From Actinomycetes bacterium (GTDB lineage Bacteria; Planctomycetota; Phycisphaerae; JAACET01), in the NCBI GenBank assembly GCA_030614915.1, contig JAUXAG010000008.1, forward strand, positions 1-64,000: a DNA stretch of 64,000 nt. Reading direction: 5' to 3'. Below the pieces are notes generated by a model. That model was not told the DNA's origin and ran no database searches. It saw only the letters and a list, made by a program, of their open reading frames with translations. A program made the position numbers and the translations under genes. How positions within the stretch are numbered: position 1 is the first letter of the stretch; each line of letters opens with the position of its first letter. Below, piece after piece: positions 19,043-28,373 of this stretch.

Positions 19043-19488
19043 TTTACACCTACGGTTTTCAAAGGACTTTTTCCAAGTTCGACGAGCCGGCCGGTGGCCT
19101 CCCTCAGGGCCTTGTCCAGGGCATCAGGGTCGTTGGGGTCCAAGGATTGCAGGAAGACCCGCTGGCCGCCTACAGCGATCTGCTCGAGGATTCGTCGGGC
19201 CCGCTCGATGCGTTTGGCAGCCCGGATGCAGCCGCGCCCGAAGCGACAGGAATCTTGGGGACAGGTCCAGAGGGCCACCCCATCGGCGCCGGTCTCCAGG
19301 GCCCGGAGGACATGAAGGACCTCAATCTTACTGGAGCAGGCCAACTGGGCCAGGCGGACTCTAACCCTATCCACCTCGAAAGGGGCTTTGGACAGCTCTG
19401 CGGCCTTGGCAGAACTGTTGGCACAACAAAAGGCAACGAGATGTAACCCGTTGCCCTGGCCGACGGGGGCAATTTTATTGACCGACAT
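19039..19488 (-). CDS. MvhD-like hydrogenase/heterodisulfide reductase-associated Fe-S subunit
   Basis: 'LVAFCCANSSAKAAEL...VRLAQLACSSKIEVLHVLRALETGADGVALWTCPQDSCRFGRGCIRAAKRI'. Confidence 0.85.
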   Translation of the reverse strand: MSVNKIAPVGQGNGLHLVAFCCANSSAKAAELSKAPFEVDRVRVRLAQLACSSKIEVLHVLRALETGADGVALWTCPQDSCRFGRGCIRAAKRIERARRILEQIAVGGQRVFLQSLDPNDPDALDKALREATGRLVELGKSPLKTVGVK

Positions 19489-19599
19489 CGAACAGAAACT
19501 CCCGGTTAGCACAGCGGGTTATCAGGAGACGTTTTTTTACCCCTTCGGGTGTTGATTGTCAATAAGAAGCCTCCAACGGGTGCAGGCAAGGCAGGCAAC

Positions 19600-20541
19600 T
19601 TAGTAGTGCAATTTGCCGATCTTGAGGCGTAATAGCCGCTGGGCAGTAACCATCATGACGGCGGCGGCCATGGAGAGCATCTTCGATTCGGCTGAATCCG
19701 CTCGGCTGGTCAAGACCACGGGGGTAGCGGCGCCGACCAGGACGCCGGCCAAGCGATAATGACCTAAGTAAACCAAGGACTTGGCCAGCATGTTGCCAGC
19801 CTCGATGTTGGGGACCATGAGGATGTCGGCCAAGCCGGCAACCGGCCCGGTAATGCCCTTGTGCTTGGCGGCAATCTGGGAGATAGCATTATCGAGGGCG
19901 AAGGGGCCGCCAATTACGACCTCGGGGCGAAATTGGCTGCGCTGACTCATTTTGGCCAAGACGGCGGCATCGAGGGTGGCGGGCATGTTGGGATTGACCA
20001 ACTCGACGGCGCCCAAGACGGCGACCTTGGGCTTTGTGATGCCAAAAAGATTGGCCAAGTGAACGGCGTTGAGAATTATCTCGGCCTTTTGCTGAAGATC
20101 GGGGGCGATGTTCATAGCCCCATCGGTAATGAAAAGGAACCTGTCAAACTCAGGGACCTCAATGACAAAAACGTGACTCATGACCACGCCGGTGCGCAGG
20201 CCGCCTTCGCGCTGGAGGACGGCCCGGAGATAATCGTCGGTGTGTAGGTAGCCCTTCATGACGATGTCGGCCTTTCCGCTGGCGGTGAGGGAAACGGCCC
20301 GAGAGGCGGCCCGGATATCGTCGGGCTCGTCAATGACGTCCTTGGCCTCGAGGGGGAAATTGATTTCGGCGGCCTTTTGCAAAATGCCCTCCTTGCGGCC
20401 GATAAGGATGGTTCGGGCGATGTTGGCCTGGCGGGCTAAGTGGGCGGCTTCGATGACACTATGGTCGTCAGCGGCGGCGACGGCGATGGTGCAAACCGGC
20501 TTGTCCTTGATGAGATCGAGCAACTGGTCGAAGTTCTTCAT
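19600..20541 (-). CDS. Phosphate butyryl/acetyltransferase (Ptb-like)
   Basis: 'MKGYLHTDDYLRAVLQREGGLRTGVVMSHVFVIEV...FLFITDGAMNIAPDLQQKAEIILNAV'. Start refined to the ATG at 20541; the upstream extension of the ORF is not protein-like. Confidence 0.9.
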   Translation of the reverse strand: MKNFDQLLDLIKDKPVCTIAVAAADDHSVIEAAHLARQANIARTILIGRKEGILQKAAEINFPLEAKDVIDEPDDIRAASRAVSLTASGKADIVMKGYLHTDDYLRAVLQREGGLRTGVVMSHVFVIEVPEFDRFLFITDGAMNIAPDLQQKAEIILNAVHLANLFGITKPKVAVLGAVELVNPNMPATLDAAVLAKMSQRSQFRPEVVIGGPFALDNAISQIAAKHKGITGPVAGLADILMVPNIEAGNMLAKSLVYLGHYRLAGVLVGAATPVVLTSRADSAESKMLSMAAAVMMVTAQRLLRLKIGKLHY

Positions 20542-20813
20542 GGCATCGGCCTCCAAAAGTAGAGGGCAGCAGAGGATAAAAGGCGACTGTGAGTGAAACA
20601 GTATAGCGAATGGCCGGGGGACTGTCCCAGAGATTTCCGGAGCGCAAAAACGGAGGATTATCTTCTTTATTGCCGGCTGCTTACTGCTGGCGGGGGGATT
20701 GGCTGTGTTGAGAAGGCGGGGGCGGAAAGAGGCCTGAGACGGGGCAGAAAAGGGGGATTTGTGAAAAAAAAGCGGATTTGTGGAAAAACTGTGGCCTGTA
20801 CGGGAAAAAAGAC

Positions 20814-20842
20814 TTGACAAGGCAGGTCATTTGTGCTAATAT
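20814..20842 (+). promoter_or_regulatory. Sigma70-like promoter for the PEP-CTERM gene at 21203
   Basis: TTGACA (20814-20819), 17-bp spacer, TAATAT (20837-20842); leader of about 350 nt. Confidence 0.65.
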
Positions 20843-21202
20843 TTTGGTCGGTGAGAGAGGCCCTCAGAGAGAGAGTGTCTCCCCCATATTTGTCAGTGGG
20901 TCGCTTTTGGCGCCCTAAGTGCGAAACAATCACTAGCTCCAGCGGGCAAGGTGCACAGAAGAGTAAAGTCCGCCCAGCATGATGAGGAGCTTAAGTGCTG
21001 GTAGGAGTGGGCCGATAAAAATACCCGGCGGCGAGCAATTAAGGGCTGACGAGATTGGCGGCTCGACAAGAAAGAAGTTAGGGTACCAAATAATCGGCAG
21101 TTTTTTGGCTACAGGAGAAAACGGAGGTAAACTTAACCCATAGGAGTGAGAGAGTCCTGGACCCGATTCGCTCGGGTCCTCGGGGAAAGAGAGGATACTA
21201 AA

Positions 21203-21850
21203 ATGACAAGCAGATGGGGCCTGGTGCCGATTCTATTGTTCGGCTTGGCTGTCGGTTTGCCGGCTGAGAATTCTCAAGCGTTACCTATCTACCTGGATAT
21301 TTTCACGGATAACGGGATCTATGCGGACGATCTCGGGATGAATTTGTTCGTGGAAGTCAGCGGAGGGGCCGTGGATCAAGTTCGCTTTGAGTTTCACAAC
21401 GACAGCAGCGTGGACTCTTCCATAGCCCGGATCTATTTTGATGATGACCTCGATTTGCTGTTGGGGATTGCTGATAACGGTATAGTCAATGGGCCGGGAA
21501 CTTCCTTTAGCGAAGGAGGCAGCCCGCTCGATTTACCGGCCGGTCACGATCTTGTTCCCGTGTTTGAGAAGACTCTGGATTTCATGGCCAGTGCCGATGA
21601 GCCGCCACCGACGAATGGCGTCAACAATGATCCAAATGAGTGGGTGGCCATTATTTTCGATCTGGTCGGCGGGAGCAGCGTAAGCGAGGTGGTCGAGGGC
21701 CTGGAGTACGGGACACTGCGCATCGGCGTACATGTGATAGCTTTTCCGGATGGTTCGAGTGAGGCTGCGGTTACTCCGGAGCCGGCTACGGTTGGGCTGG
21801 TGCTGGTGGGTGGCTTGATGTTGCTGGTAGGCAGAGGCAAGCGGCACTAA
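21203..21850 (+). CDS. PEP-CTERM sorting-domain protein
   Basis: N-terminal signal peptide, tail 'TPEPATVGLVLVGGLMLLVGRGKRH'. Confidence 0.88.
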   Translation: MTSRWGLVPILLFGLAVGLPAENSQALPIYLDIFTDNGIYADDLGMNLFVEVSGGAVDQVRFEFHNDSSVDSSIARIYFDDDLDLLLGIADNGIVNGPGTSFSEGGSPLDLPAGHDLVPVFEKTLDFMASADEPPPTNGVNNDPNEWVAIIFDLVGGSSVSEVVEGLEYGTLRIGVHVIAFPDGSSEAAVTPEPATVGLVLVGGLMLLVGRGKRH

Positions 21851-21888
21851 AGGGGGCTGACAACAATCACCAGGGGGGATCAGAGAAT

Positions 21889-22410
21889 CTAATCTTCATT
21901 AGAAGGCAGGTGTGGGAAGTAGTCGTCTATATGGGCTAAGCGTTCGGCTATGCGCTTCCAGTGTGTACCGCGCCAGAGGACCGTGCCGCAGCGCTGACAA
22001 CGAAAGAACGTCTGGTGAAATTGCCAGGCCTTGGGTGGCACATGGGGCTGGGCGAGCTCGCGGGAGATGACTTTGAGAGAACCGCCGCAACTCATGCAGC
22101 GGGCTTCGGCCAGGGGAAGATTCAGACGGCGCAGGACAAAGGCCAACTGCTGGTAACGGTCGAGCTGGTGAGGGATGAAAAGAGCGCGGACGGTCCCATC
22201 GCGGATGATGTTGCGCTGCATGATGCCGCCGTCGCTGGTCAAGAGGACCCCCTGGCGGCTTTGGGCAAGCTGGATGAGCTGGCGGTCGTGTTGGCCATAC
22301 TGCCAATAGGCGTCGTAGCCGGCAGCCCGGAGCCAGCGGGCCAGGCCGCCAAGCATGGCATCGCAGATGAAGCTGGGCCCAGCAGGCGGTGGCGGCAAGT
22401 CAGCAGACAT
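21889..22410 (-). CDS. Mut7-C RNase-domain protein with zinc ribbon
   Basis: 'FICDAMLGGLARWLRAAGYDA...LLTSDGGI...RCMSCGGSL...FFRCQRCGTVLWRGTHWKRI'. Confidence 0.9.
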   Translation of the reverse strand: MSADLPPPPAGPSFICDAMLGGLARWLRAAGYDAYWQYGQHDRQLIQLAQSRQGVLLTSDGGIMQRNIIRDGTVRALFIPHQLDRYQQLAFVLRRLNLPLAEARCMSCGGSLKVISRELAQPHVPPKAWQFHQTFFRCQRCGTVLWRGTHWKRIAERLAHIDDYFPHLPSNED

Positions 22411-22487
22411 GCAAATCAGTATAACAGGCAGAGCAGATATGCCAAGGCAGCGCTGTAATGTTTGATAAGCGGCCCAAAGGTGCTACA

Positions 22488-23846
22488 ATGCCGAGGATGA
22501 AAAGAAGTAAACAAATATTTGTGGCCTTGGTCCTGGCTGCGGGGATGAGTTTTGCAGGCCAAGCGGTGGACAAAGCAAAGGTCTATCCGCGTCGGACGCC
22601 TGTCGTGGAGGTTTACGAGAAGGTTCAGGGTTCGGTGGTGAACATATCCTCGAGCCGAGTAGTGCCGGGCGGGCTGGACATTTTCGGGGATATATTCCGA
22701 CTGCCCGGACCTTTCGGAGCTAAAAAGCGGCTGACGAACCTGGGCTCCGGATTCGTGATCCACACTGATGGCTACGTGGTGACCAACTACCACGTGGTGG
22801 CCAGGGCGACGGATATCCTGGTGAGCACATCGGATGGGCGGGAGTTTGCGGCCAAGCTGCTGCGGGCGGATGCCGGGCACGACTTGGCGGTGCTGAAAGT
22901 GGAAACGGCAGAGGCTTTGACGGCGATATGTCTGGGGACGGCCAGGGACCTGATGGTGGGCGAGACAGTCATAGCAGTGGGCAATCCGCTGGGTTATCAC
23001 CATACGGTGACGACGGGGGTGGCCAGCGCGGTGGGTAGAAGGCTGGAATTCGGCGAGGGGCTGGAATACAGGAACCTAATCCAGACCAGCGCGCCGATCA
23101 ATCCGGGCTCGAGCGGTGGGCCGCTGCTGAATATCAACGGCGAAGTGGTGGGGATAAACACGGCTATCCGGTTCGATGCTCAGAACATCGGCTTTGCCAT
23201 GAGCATAGACGAACTGACGCAGCGGCTGGGTAAGCTGCTTCGGCCCAAGGGGGTCCCGCAAATGTGGGCAGGGATGACGGTCAGGCTCGCCAGGAAAACA
23301 GGCCAGGCTGGGCTCGAGGTGCAAGTTGAGAAGGTGGCGGCTGGCTCGAGCGCCGCACGGGCCCGAATCCGCGGCGGAGATATTATCGTGGCAGTGGCGG
23401 ACAAAAGAATAACCGGCCTCGCCGATTATCATCTGGCCTGGCAAGACCTGAGGGAAGGTGAAAAGGTGGCCGTGGAATTGCTACGTCCCGAGCCCAGCGG
23501 GCCAGTTGCCAAAGGAGTGGAACTTCGGGCCCAACATAGACCCCTGGCGGATGTGGGAAAGTTGGCCTGGGACAAGCTGGGCATGCGGCTGGACACCTCG
23601 GACGAGCCCTCGGCGGAGACGGCCGGCTACCGGGTAACGGCTGTCCAGAACGGTGGCCCAGCTCGGCGGGCGGGGGTGCGTGTAGGGGACCTGGTCTTCG
23701 CTATCGGGCAGCAGCAGTTGGAAGACAGCGAAGTTTTGGCTGAGGCCCTGGAAGAAATTACAACCGGGCAAGACGTTATGCTGGGCTGGTCCCGCAGGGA
23801 ATTACTGGGAATATCAATACAGCGCAGAGCGGCACAGGCACGATAA
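22488..23846 (+). CDS. HtrA/DegP-like trypsin-fold serine protease with PDZ domains
   Basis: 'GSGFVIHTDGYVVTNYHVV...AGHDLAVLKVE...QTSAPINPGSSGGPLLNINGEVVGINTAI'. Confidence 0.93.
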   Translation: MPRMKRSKQIFVALVLAAGMSFAGQAVDKAKVYPRRTPVVEVYEKVQGSVVNISSSRVVPGGLDIFGDIFRLPGPFGAKKRLTNLGSGFVIHTDGYVVTNYHVVARATDILVSTSDGREFAAKLLRADAGHDLAVLKVETAEALTAICLGTARDLMVGETVIAVGNPLGYHHTVTTGVASAVGRRLEFGEGLEYRNLIQTSAPINPGSSGGPLLNINGEVVGINTAIRFDAQNIGFAMSIDELTQRLGKLLRPKGVPQMWAGMTVRLARKTGQAGLEVQVEKVAAGSSAARARIRGGDIIVAVADKRITGLADYHLAWQDLREGEKVAVELLRPEPSGPVAKGVELRAQHRPLADVGKLAWDKLGMRLDTSDEPSAETAGYRVTAVQNGGPARRAGVRVGDLVFAIGQQQLEDSEVLAEALEEITTGQDVMLGWSRRELLGISIQRRAAQAR

Positions 23847-23983
23847 GGCGGAGATTTTGAAAGTAGTGCTGGCACCAGCTATCTTTGCCGGAATTGCTTC
23901 GTTGTGCTATAATGCTCTGTGCTGGTCCACAGCGATTGTGGGCCAAAGAGTAGCTGGGAGATTTCAGATGAAGGAGAATCGTC

Positions 23984-24895
23984 GTGAGTAAACTTGGTTT
24001 TAATATAACTTATTCAGTGATTCTTTTGTTGTTATCAAATAATACATTTTCTCAGCTAACTCAATACTCTCAGGCCGATAGTTCATTATTGGCAAGGCAG
24101 GCACAATTGAATCAGGAAAATAACGATTCAAAGCCTTTAGCGGAAACGGCAAAAGAAGACAAAGGTTACGAGATCACGTTTGAATCGCTCTACCAGTATG
24201 GTAATATCCGAGGGTTTCTGCAAACACCAGCGGGAGGGACGCCCGGTTCTTCCAGCGCGGAGAGACCTACTTTTAAAGAACTTGGCATTGATTCGATAGG
24301 AACGGTTACCGGCAAGCTGAGCTTTATAAATGCTGATTATAATATATACCTGGGCATGAATTACATTAGCATATCCGATTCAGCTTTACTTTCGCGGGAT
24401 CTAATAAGTAGAACTATGCTTTTCGCAGCAGGCTCTCGAGTCAACTCAGATTTGGAACTTAGCTTCTATTCTCTGGGGTGTCAATTTCGGAACTTAATTA
24501 ATATTCCCTCGGACTCATTTTCAATTGATCCGATAGCGGAAATTGCTTTGTTTGATTTTGGTTACCGTCTAGCCGGAGTTGGCGGCCCCGAGGTTTCGCG
24601 TTATTATTCAAAAGTAGGCGGGCGTCTGGGTTTAGCACTAAATTGGGACATATCAGAGAAACTGTTTGTTTCCGCCCAAGCATTGGCTCCGATACCTATT
24701 TCTAATACTCCATATATCTGGAGCGTGGACCTTATGGGGAAGTATCTGCTTTACAGCAAGGACGATTTGAGGTTGTTTTTTAACATGGGATTGATTTACG
24801 AAATAATTGATTATGAAGACAACCAGGAGCTTCCTAATCATATCAGGGCCGAAATGGGACCGATGGCTACAATGGGCCTTGCAATCCATTTCTGA
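23984..24895 (+). CDS. Hypothetical secreted / beta-barrel-like protein, AT-rich
   Basis: Signal-peptide-like N-terminus; alternating aromatic/hydrophobic strands; ends in HF ('...MATMGLAIHF'). Confidence 0.6.
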   Translation: MSKLGFNITYSVILLLLSNNTFSQLTQYSQADSSLLARQAQLNQENNDSKPLAETAKEDKGYEITFESLYQYGNIRGFLQTPAGGTPGSSSAERPTFKELGIDSIGTVTGKLSFINADYNIYLGMNYISISDSALLSRDLISRTMLFAAGSRVNSDLELSFYSLGCQFRNLINIPSDSFSIDPIAEIALFDFGYRLAGVGGPEVSRYYSKVGGRLGLALNWDISEKLFVSAQALAPIPISNTPYIWSVDLMGKYLLYSKDDLRLFFNMGLIYEIIDYEDNQELPNHIRAEMGPMATMGLAIHF

Positions 24896-25042
24896 CACAG
24901 TGAAATCTGACTGATATATCCAGGTTTAGAATATCGACATGAAAACAAGGAAAGTGCTTTGTGCAAAAGTGGTGCAGCCAATTGGAGCGGGGCTGAGTGT
25001 GAACCTGAGCAGGAAATCCGGCGAGGCTGGGCGGTGGCAACG

Positions 25043-26200
25043 TTGAAAGTAGTACTGGCACCAGACTCGTTCAAGGAAAGCCTCTCGAGCGTGGAGGTGG
25101 CCCGGGCGATGGCCCGAGGGGTCAGGCGGGCTTGCCCGGATGCCCAAATAGACTCTGTGCCCATGGCTGACGGCGGAGAGGGTACGGTTGAGGCCCTGGT
25201 GTCCGCGACGGGAGGGGTTTATTGCCGCCGGATGGTGCACGACCCGCTGGGTCGAGAGGTGCAGGCGAGCTTCGCTCTGCTGGGCAAAGGCCAGTGGGCG
25301 GTCATAGAGATGGCCGAGGCCAGCGGGCTGGGACTTCTCAAGCCGAAGGAACGAAATCCGCTTCTGACCAGTACGCGGGGCACCGGAGAGCTGATACTGG
25401 CGGCGCTGGAGGCGGGCGTACAACGGATAATCGTAGGAATAGGCGGCTCGGCCACAGTGGACGGGGGCACAGGAATGGCCCGGGCGCTGGGAGTGCGGTT
25501 TCTGGACGGAGCAGGAAATGAATTGCCCGAAGGCGGAGGCAGCTTGGGGAAATTGGAAACAATAGATGCCAGCGAGTTGGACAAACGAGTCAAAGATGTG
25601 CGAATCGAGGTGGCATCCGATGTGAATAATCCGTTGGTGGGGCAGCGTGGTGCGTCGCGGATATTCGGTCCTCAAAAAGGAGCTACGCCAGCGATGGTGG
25701 AGCAGTTGGAAGCGGGGTTGGCTCGACTAGCTGAAAAAATGGCCGAGCAACTGGGCCAGGATATAAAGGGTGTACCCGGAGCAGGTGCGGCCGGCGGTCT
25801 GGGAGCGGGGCTGGTAGGGTTTCTAGCCGGACGACTAAGAAGCGGGGTGGAACTGGTAATCGAGGCAGTGGGCTTGGCGGACAGATTGGCCGGGGCCCAG
25901 CTGTGCATAACCGGAGAAGGTAAATTGGACTCCCAGACGGCCCATGGCAAAACGGTGGCAGGAGTAGGCAGATTGGCCAGGCGCCTGAAGGTGCCGGCGG
26001 TGGCCTTGGCGGGGCAGATCGGTCCGGGAGCCCAGCAAGTGCTCAGCGAAGGAATCGTGGAGTATCTCGCGATCAAGCCCGAATCGATGTCGGTCCAGGA
26101 GTCGATGGCCCGGGCGCCGGAGCTGCTGGCCGATGCGGCTGAAGAAGTAGTGAGAAGATTTATTGCGAATTCCGAATCAGGCGAAAAACGCCTACTCTAA
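25043..26200 (+). CDS. Glycerate 2-kinase (GarK/GlxK family)
   Basis: 'LKVVLAPDSFKESLSSVEVARAMARGVRRACPDAQIDSVPMADGGEGTVEALV...GIGGSATVDGGTGMARALG'. Probable TTG start. Confidence 0.92.
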   Translation: MKVVLAPDSFKESLSSVEVARAMARGVRRACPDAQIDSVPMADGGEGTVEALVSATGGVYCRRMVHDPLGREVQASFALLGKGQWAVIEMAEASGLGLLKPKERNPLLTSTRGTGELILAALEAGVQRIIVGIGGSATVDGGTGMARALGVRFLDGAGNELPEGGGSLGKLETIDASELDKRVKDVRIEVASDVNNPLVGQRGASRIFGPQKGATPAMVEQLEAGLARLAEKMAEQLGQDIKGVPGAGAAGGLGAGLVGFLAGRLRSGVELVIEAVGLADRLAGAQLCITGEGKLDSQTAHGKTVAGVGRLARRLKVPAVALAGQIGPGAQQVLSEGIVEYLAIKPESMSVQESMARAPELLADAAEEVVRRFIANSESGEKRLL

Positions 26201-26328
26201 ATTGTTGACTTTTGGACTCTAAGTGCTATTGTTAGTATAGATGTGCTGATCCCGGCCCTTGCCGGGCAATAATGGACCTACCGACTGAGACATAACCACA
26301 ATACTCAGCCAACGAAAGGACGTAAACC

Positions 26329-27165
26329 ATGGCAGGTAAAGACAACATTTTCAGCCCTTCCTCGGAGAAGGAGATCACCCGGGCTATTCTGGGGGCATTT
26401 TCAGCCGAGCTGGATAGCTACGTGGAAAGCGACGTGACGATCATCGGGGCCGGCCCTAGCGGGCTGTGCTGCGGAAGGGCCTTGGCGCAAAAGGGAATCA
26501 AGGTCCTGATCGTTGAGCGGAATAATTACTGCGGGGGTGGATTCTGGATCGGAGGCTACCTCATGAACAAGCTGACGATTCGGGCCCCGGCCCAAAAGAT
26601 GCTCGACGAACTCGGCGTTCCCTACACTGAGCATTCTCCGGGCTTGTTCGTGGCGGATGGGCCTCATGCCTGCGCGAAATTGATCGGGGCGGCCTGCGAT
26701 GCAGGAGCTAAGATCTTGAATATGACCAGCTTCGAGGATTTGGTACTGGCCCAAGACGGGCGGGTCAACGGGGCGGTCATCAACTGGTCGGCGGTGCAGG
26801 CTCTGCCGCGGCAGATATCCTGCGTGGACCCGGTGGCTATCGAGTGTAAGGTGCTGGTGGACGCCAGCGGCCACGATGCGGTGGCGGCCTCGCGTCTGAA
26901 GGAATTGGGTAAGCTGGAGGTACCGGGGTGCGGCCCGATGGCGGTCGAACGCAGCGAAGATGCGGTAGTAGCGAAGACCGGCTTTGTCTATCCGGGGCTG
27001 ATTGTCATAGGCATGGCCGTATCCAGCACTTACGGTTTGCCGCGGATGGGACCTACATTCGGATCGATGCTCTTGAGCGGTGTTCGCGGTGCGGAGCTGA
27101 TCGCAGAGCAGTTAAGTTCCTCCCAGCCGGGCAAAAGCGAACAAAGAACACCGGCCACGGTTTAG
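26329..27165 (+). CDS. Thi4-family thiazole synthase
   Basis: 'DVTIIGAGPSGLCCGRALAQKGIKVLIVERNNYCGGGFWIGGYLMNKLTIRAPA...LPRMGPTFGSMLLSG'. Confidence 0.9.
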   Translation: MAGKDNIFSPSSEKEITRAILGAFSAELDSYVESDVTIIGAGPSGLCCGRALAQKGIKVLIVERNNYCGGGFWIGGYLMNKLTIRAPAQKMLDELGVPYTEHSPGLFVADGPHACAKLIGAACDAGAKILNMTSFEDLVLAQDGRVNGAVINWSAVQALPRQISCVDPVAIECKVLVDASGHDAVAASRLKELGKLEVPGCGPMAVERSEDAVVAKTGFVYPGLIVIGMAVSSTYGLPRMGPTFGSMLLSGVRGAELIAEQLSSSQPGKSEQRTPATV

Positions 27166-27181
27166 GAAAGACTCAAAAAAT

Positions 27182-27212
27182 CGCGGCGTTCCGTCGAAGA
27201 CGCCGCGTTTTC
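27182..27212 (+). terminator. Intrinsic terminator after the Thi4 gene
   Basis: CGCGGCGT (27182-27189) / ACGCCGCG (27200-27207) followed by TTTTC; upstream A-tract could serve the other strand. Confidence 0.8.
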
Positions 27213-27237
27213 TTTGCGCCACTTAGCGCTGGGCGGG

Positions 27238-28200
27238 CTACCTGATCCTGAGGAGCCGGTGCATGGGGGTTTTGAGCCTTTTGCACTGCTGGGCAATGTC
27301 GGCGAGAAAACGACGCCCGTCCTTATAATAGCCGGCGGTGGGGCGCAAGCCAGCTGCCTCACGACACCAGTACCGATTCAGAAGCTCTATGAATAGCTCG
27401 CGAACGTACTTGGCATATATGCTAGCTAAAGCAACGGGCAAATGGCTCGCTTCGGCCTTGGCTTGAAAGTGGACCTGCCAGCTGAGGGAGTTCTTGCTGA
27501 ACTGATAGCCGCTGGTCTGGCGCGTTTCCTGGAGTATCCGCAGGTCCCAATCGGGGAACAATTGCTGCAGAAGCCGGCGGTAGCGTACCCGGCCTCCAAG
27601 TTTGTCGGCATAAATAACCAAGTCGTCCCGGGCGTAGGTCTTGACCAGGGCAGTAATATACTTTCCGACGAGACTGAATAATACCGCGGACTTGTTTCGG
27701 GTTTTTTCGGCCAAGTCGTTGTATCGACCAACCAGAAGGACCTGGCTTCGGGCAGCGAGAAAGGCAATACCGTTGCGCTCAGTGTCGACGCGCAGGGCGT
27801 TCAGGCAGGTAGCCAAGTCCATAGGGTCGGCAGCAAGGGGCAACCGGACCGATTGGCCCTCATACCAAGGGTAATTATTCATCTGCTGCTGACAATCGGC
27901 GCCCAGAGACCTGAGCAACTGGCTCAAATGGTCAGCCGGTTGGGCGAGTAAATGCATGAAAGTCAGGGCGGATCGCTCCAGGCGAACCAAACCGTCACGA
28001 CGGGTGAAGAGTTTTTTGCTGTCAGCCACGGCGAGTCTGCCGGAGCTTCTGGCGGGGTGGAGGGCGATACTGGCAGCCAGAACATTCCATAAGGATTTGT
28101 TAGATAAGGCTTTAGGAACAGAAAAGACCGTAGCCGCCGAGACCAACGGTCCCAGAAGTGGGCCGTAACCAGCTTCATCTATACCAGCTAGAACCGCCAT
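27238..28200 (-). CDS. RNase HII-like protein
   Basis: 'AGIDEAGYGPLLGPLV', 'VADSKKLF', 'ALASIYAKYVRELFIE'. The middle region is longer than in canonical RNase HII. Confidence 0.75.
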   Translation of the reverse strand: MAVLAGIDEAGYGPLLGPLVSAATVFSVPKALSNKSLWNVLAASIALHPARSSGRLAVADSKKLFTRRDGLVRLERSALTFMHLLAQPADHLSQLLRSLGADCQQQMNNYPWYEGQSVRLPLAADPMDLATCLNALRVDTERNGIAFLAARSQVLLVGRYNDLAEKTRNKSAVLFSLVGKYITALVKTYARDDLVIYADKLGGRVRYRRLLQQLFPDWDLRILQETRQTSGYQFSKNSLSWQVHFQAKAEASHLPVALASIYAKYVRELFIELLNRYWCREAAGLRPTAGYYKDGRRFLADIAQQCKRLKTPMHRLLRIR

Positions 28201-28373
28201 TTGGCCTCCCAAAAGGACCGAAGGGGACGGCAACTAGAAAATGGTGAGCGTAAAACGGTCAGATCGCCGCTTTTCCCTTGCCTAGGCCTGTGGGGCTAGT
28301 ATAACATCCGTGGAGATTGGGCGAAGGCCCAAGGCCGGGATTTCGCAAAATAGACGCTTTTTTGGAGCTTGCG

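Noticed and set aside
26201-26328. Possible TPP riboswitch upstream of Thi4 (contains CTGAGA)
   Set aside because: The second conserved TPP element (ACCTGATCTGG..TAATGCCAGCG..GGGA) is absent; a single CTGAGA is not enough.
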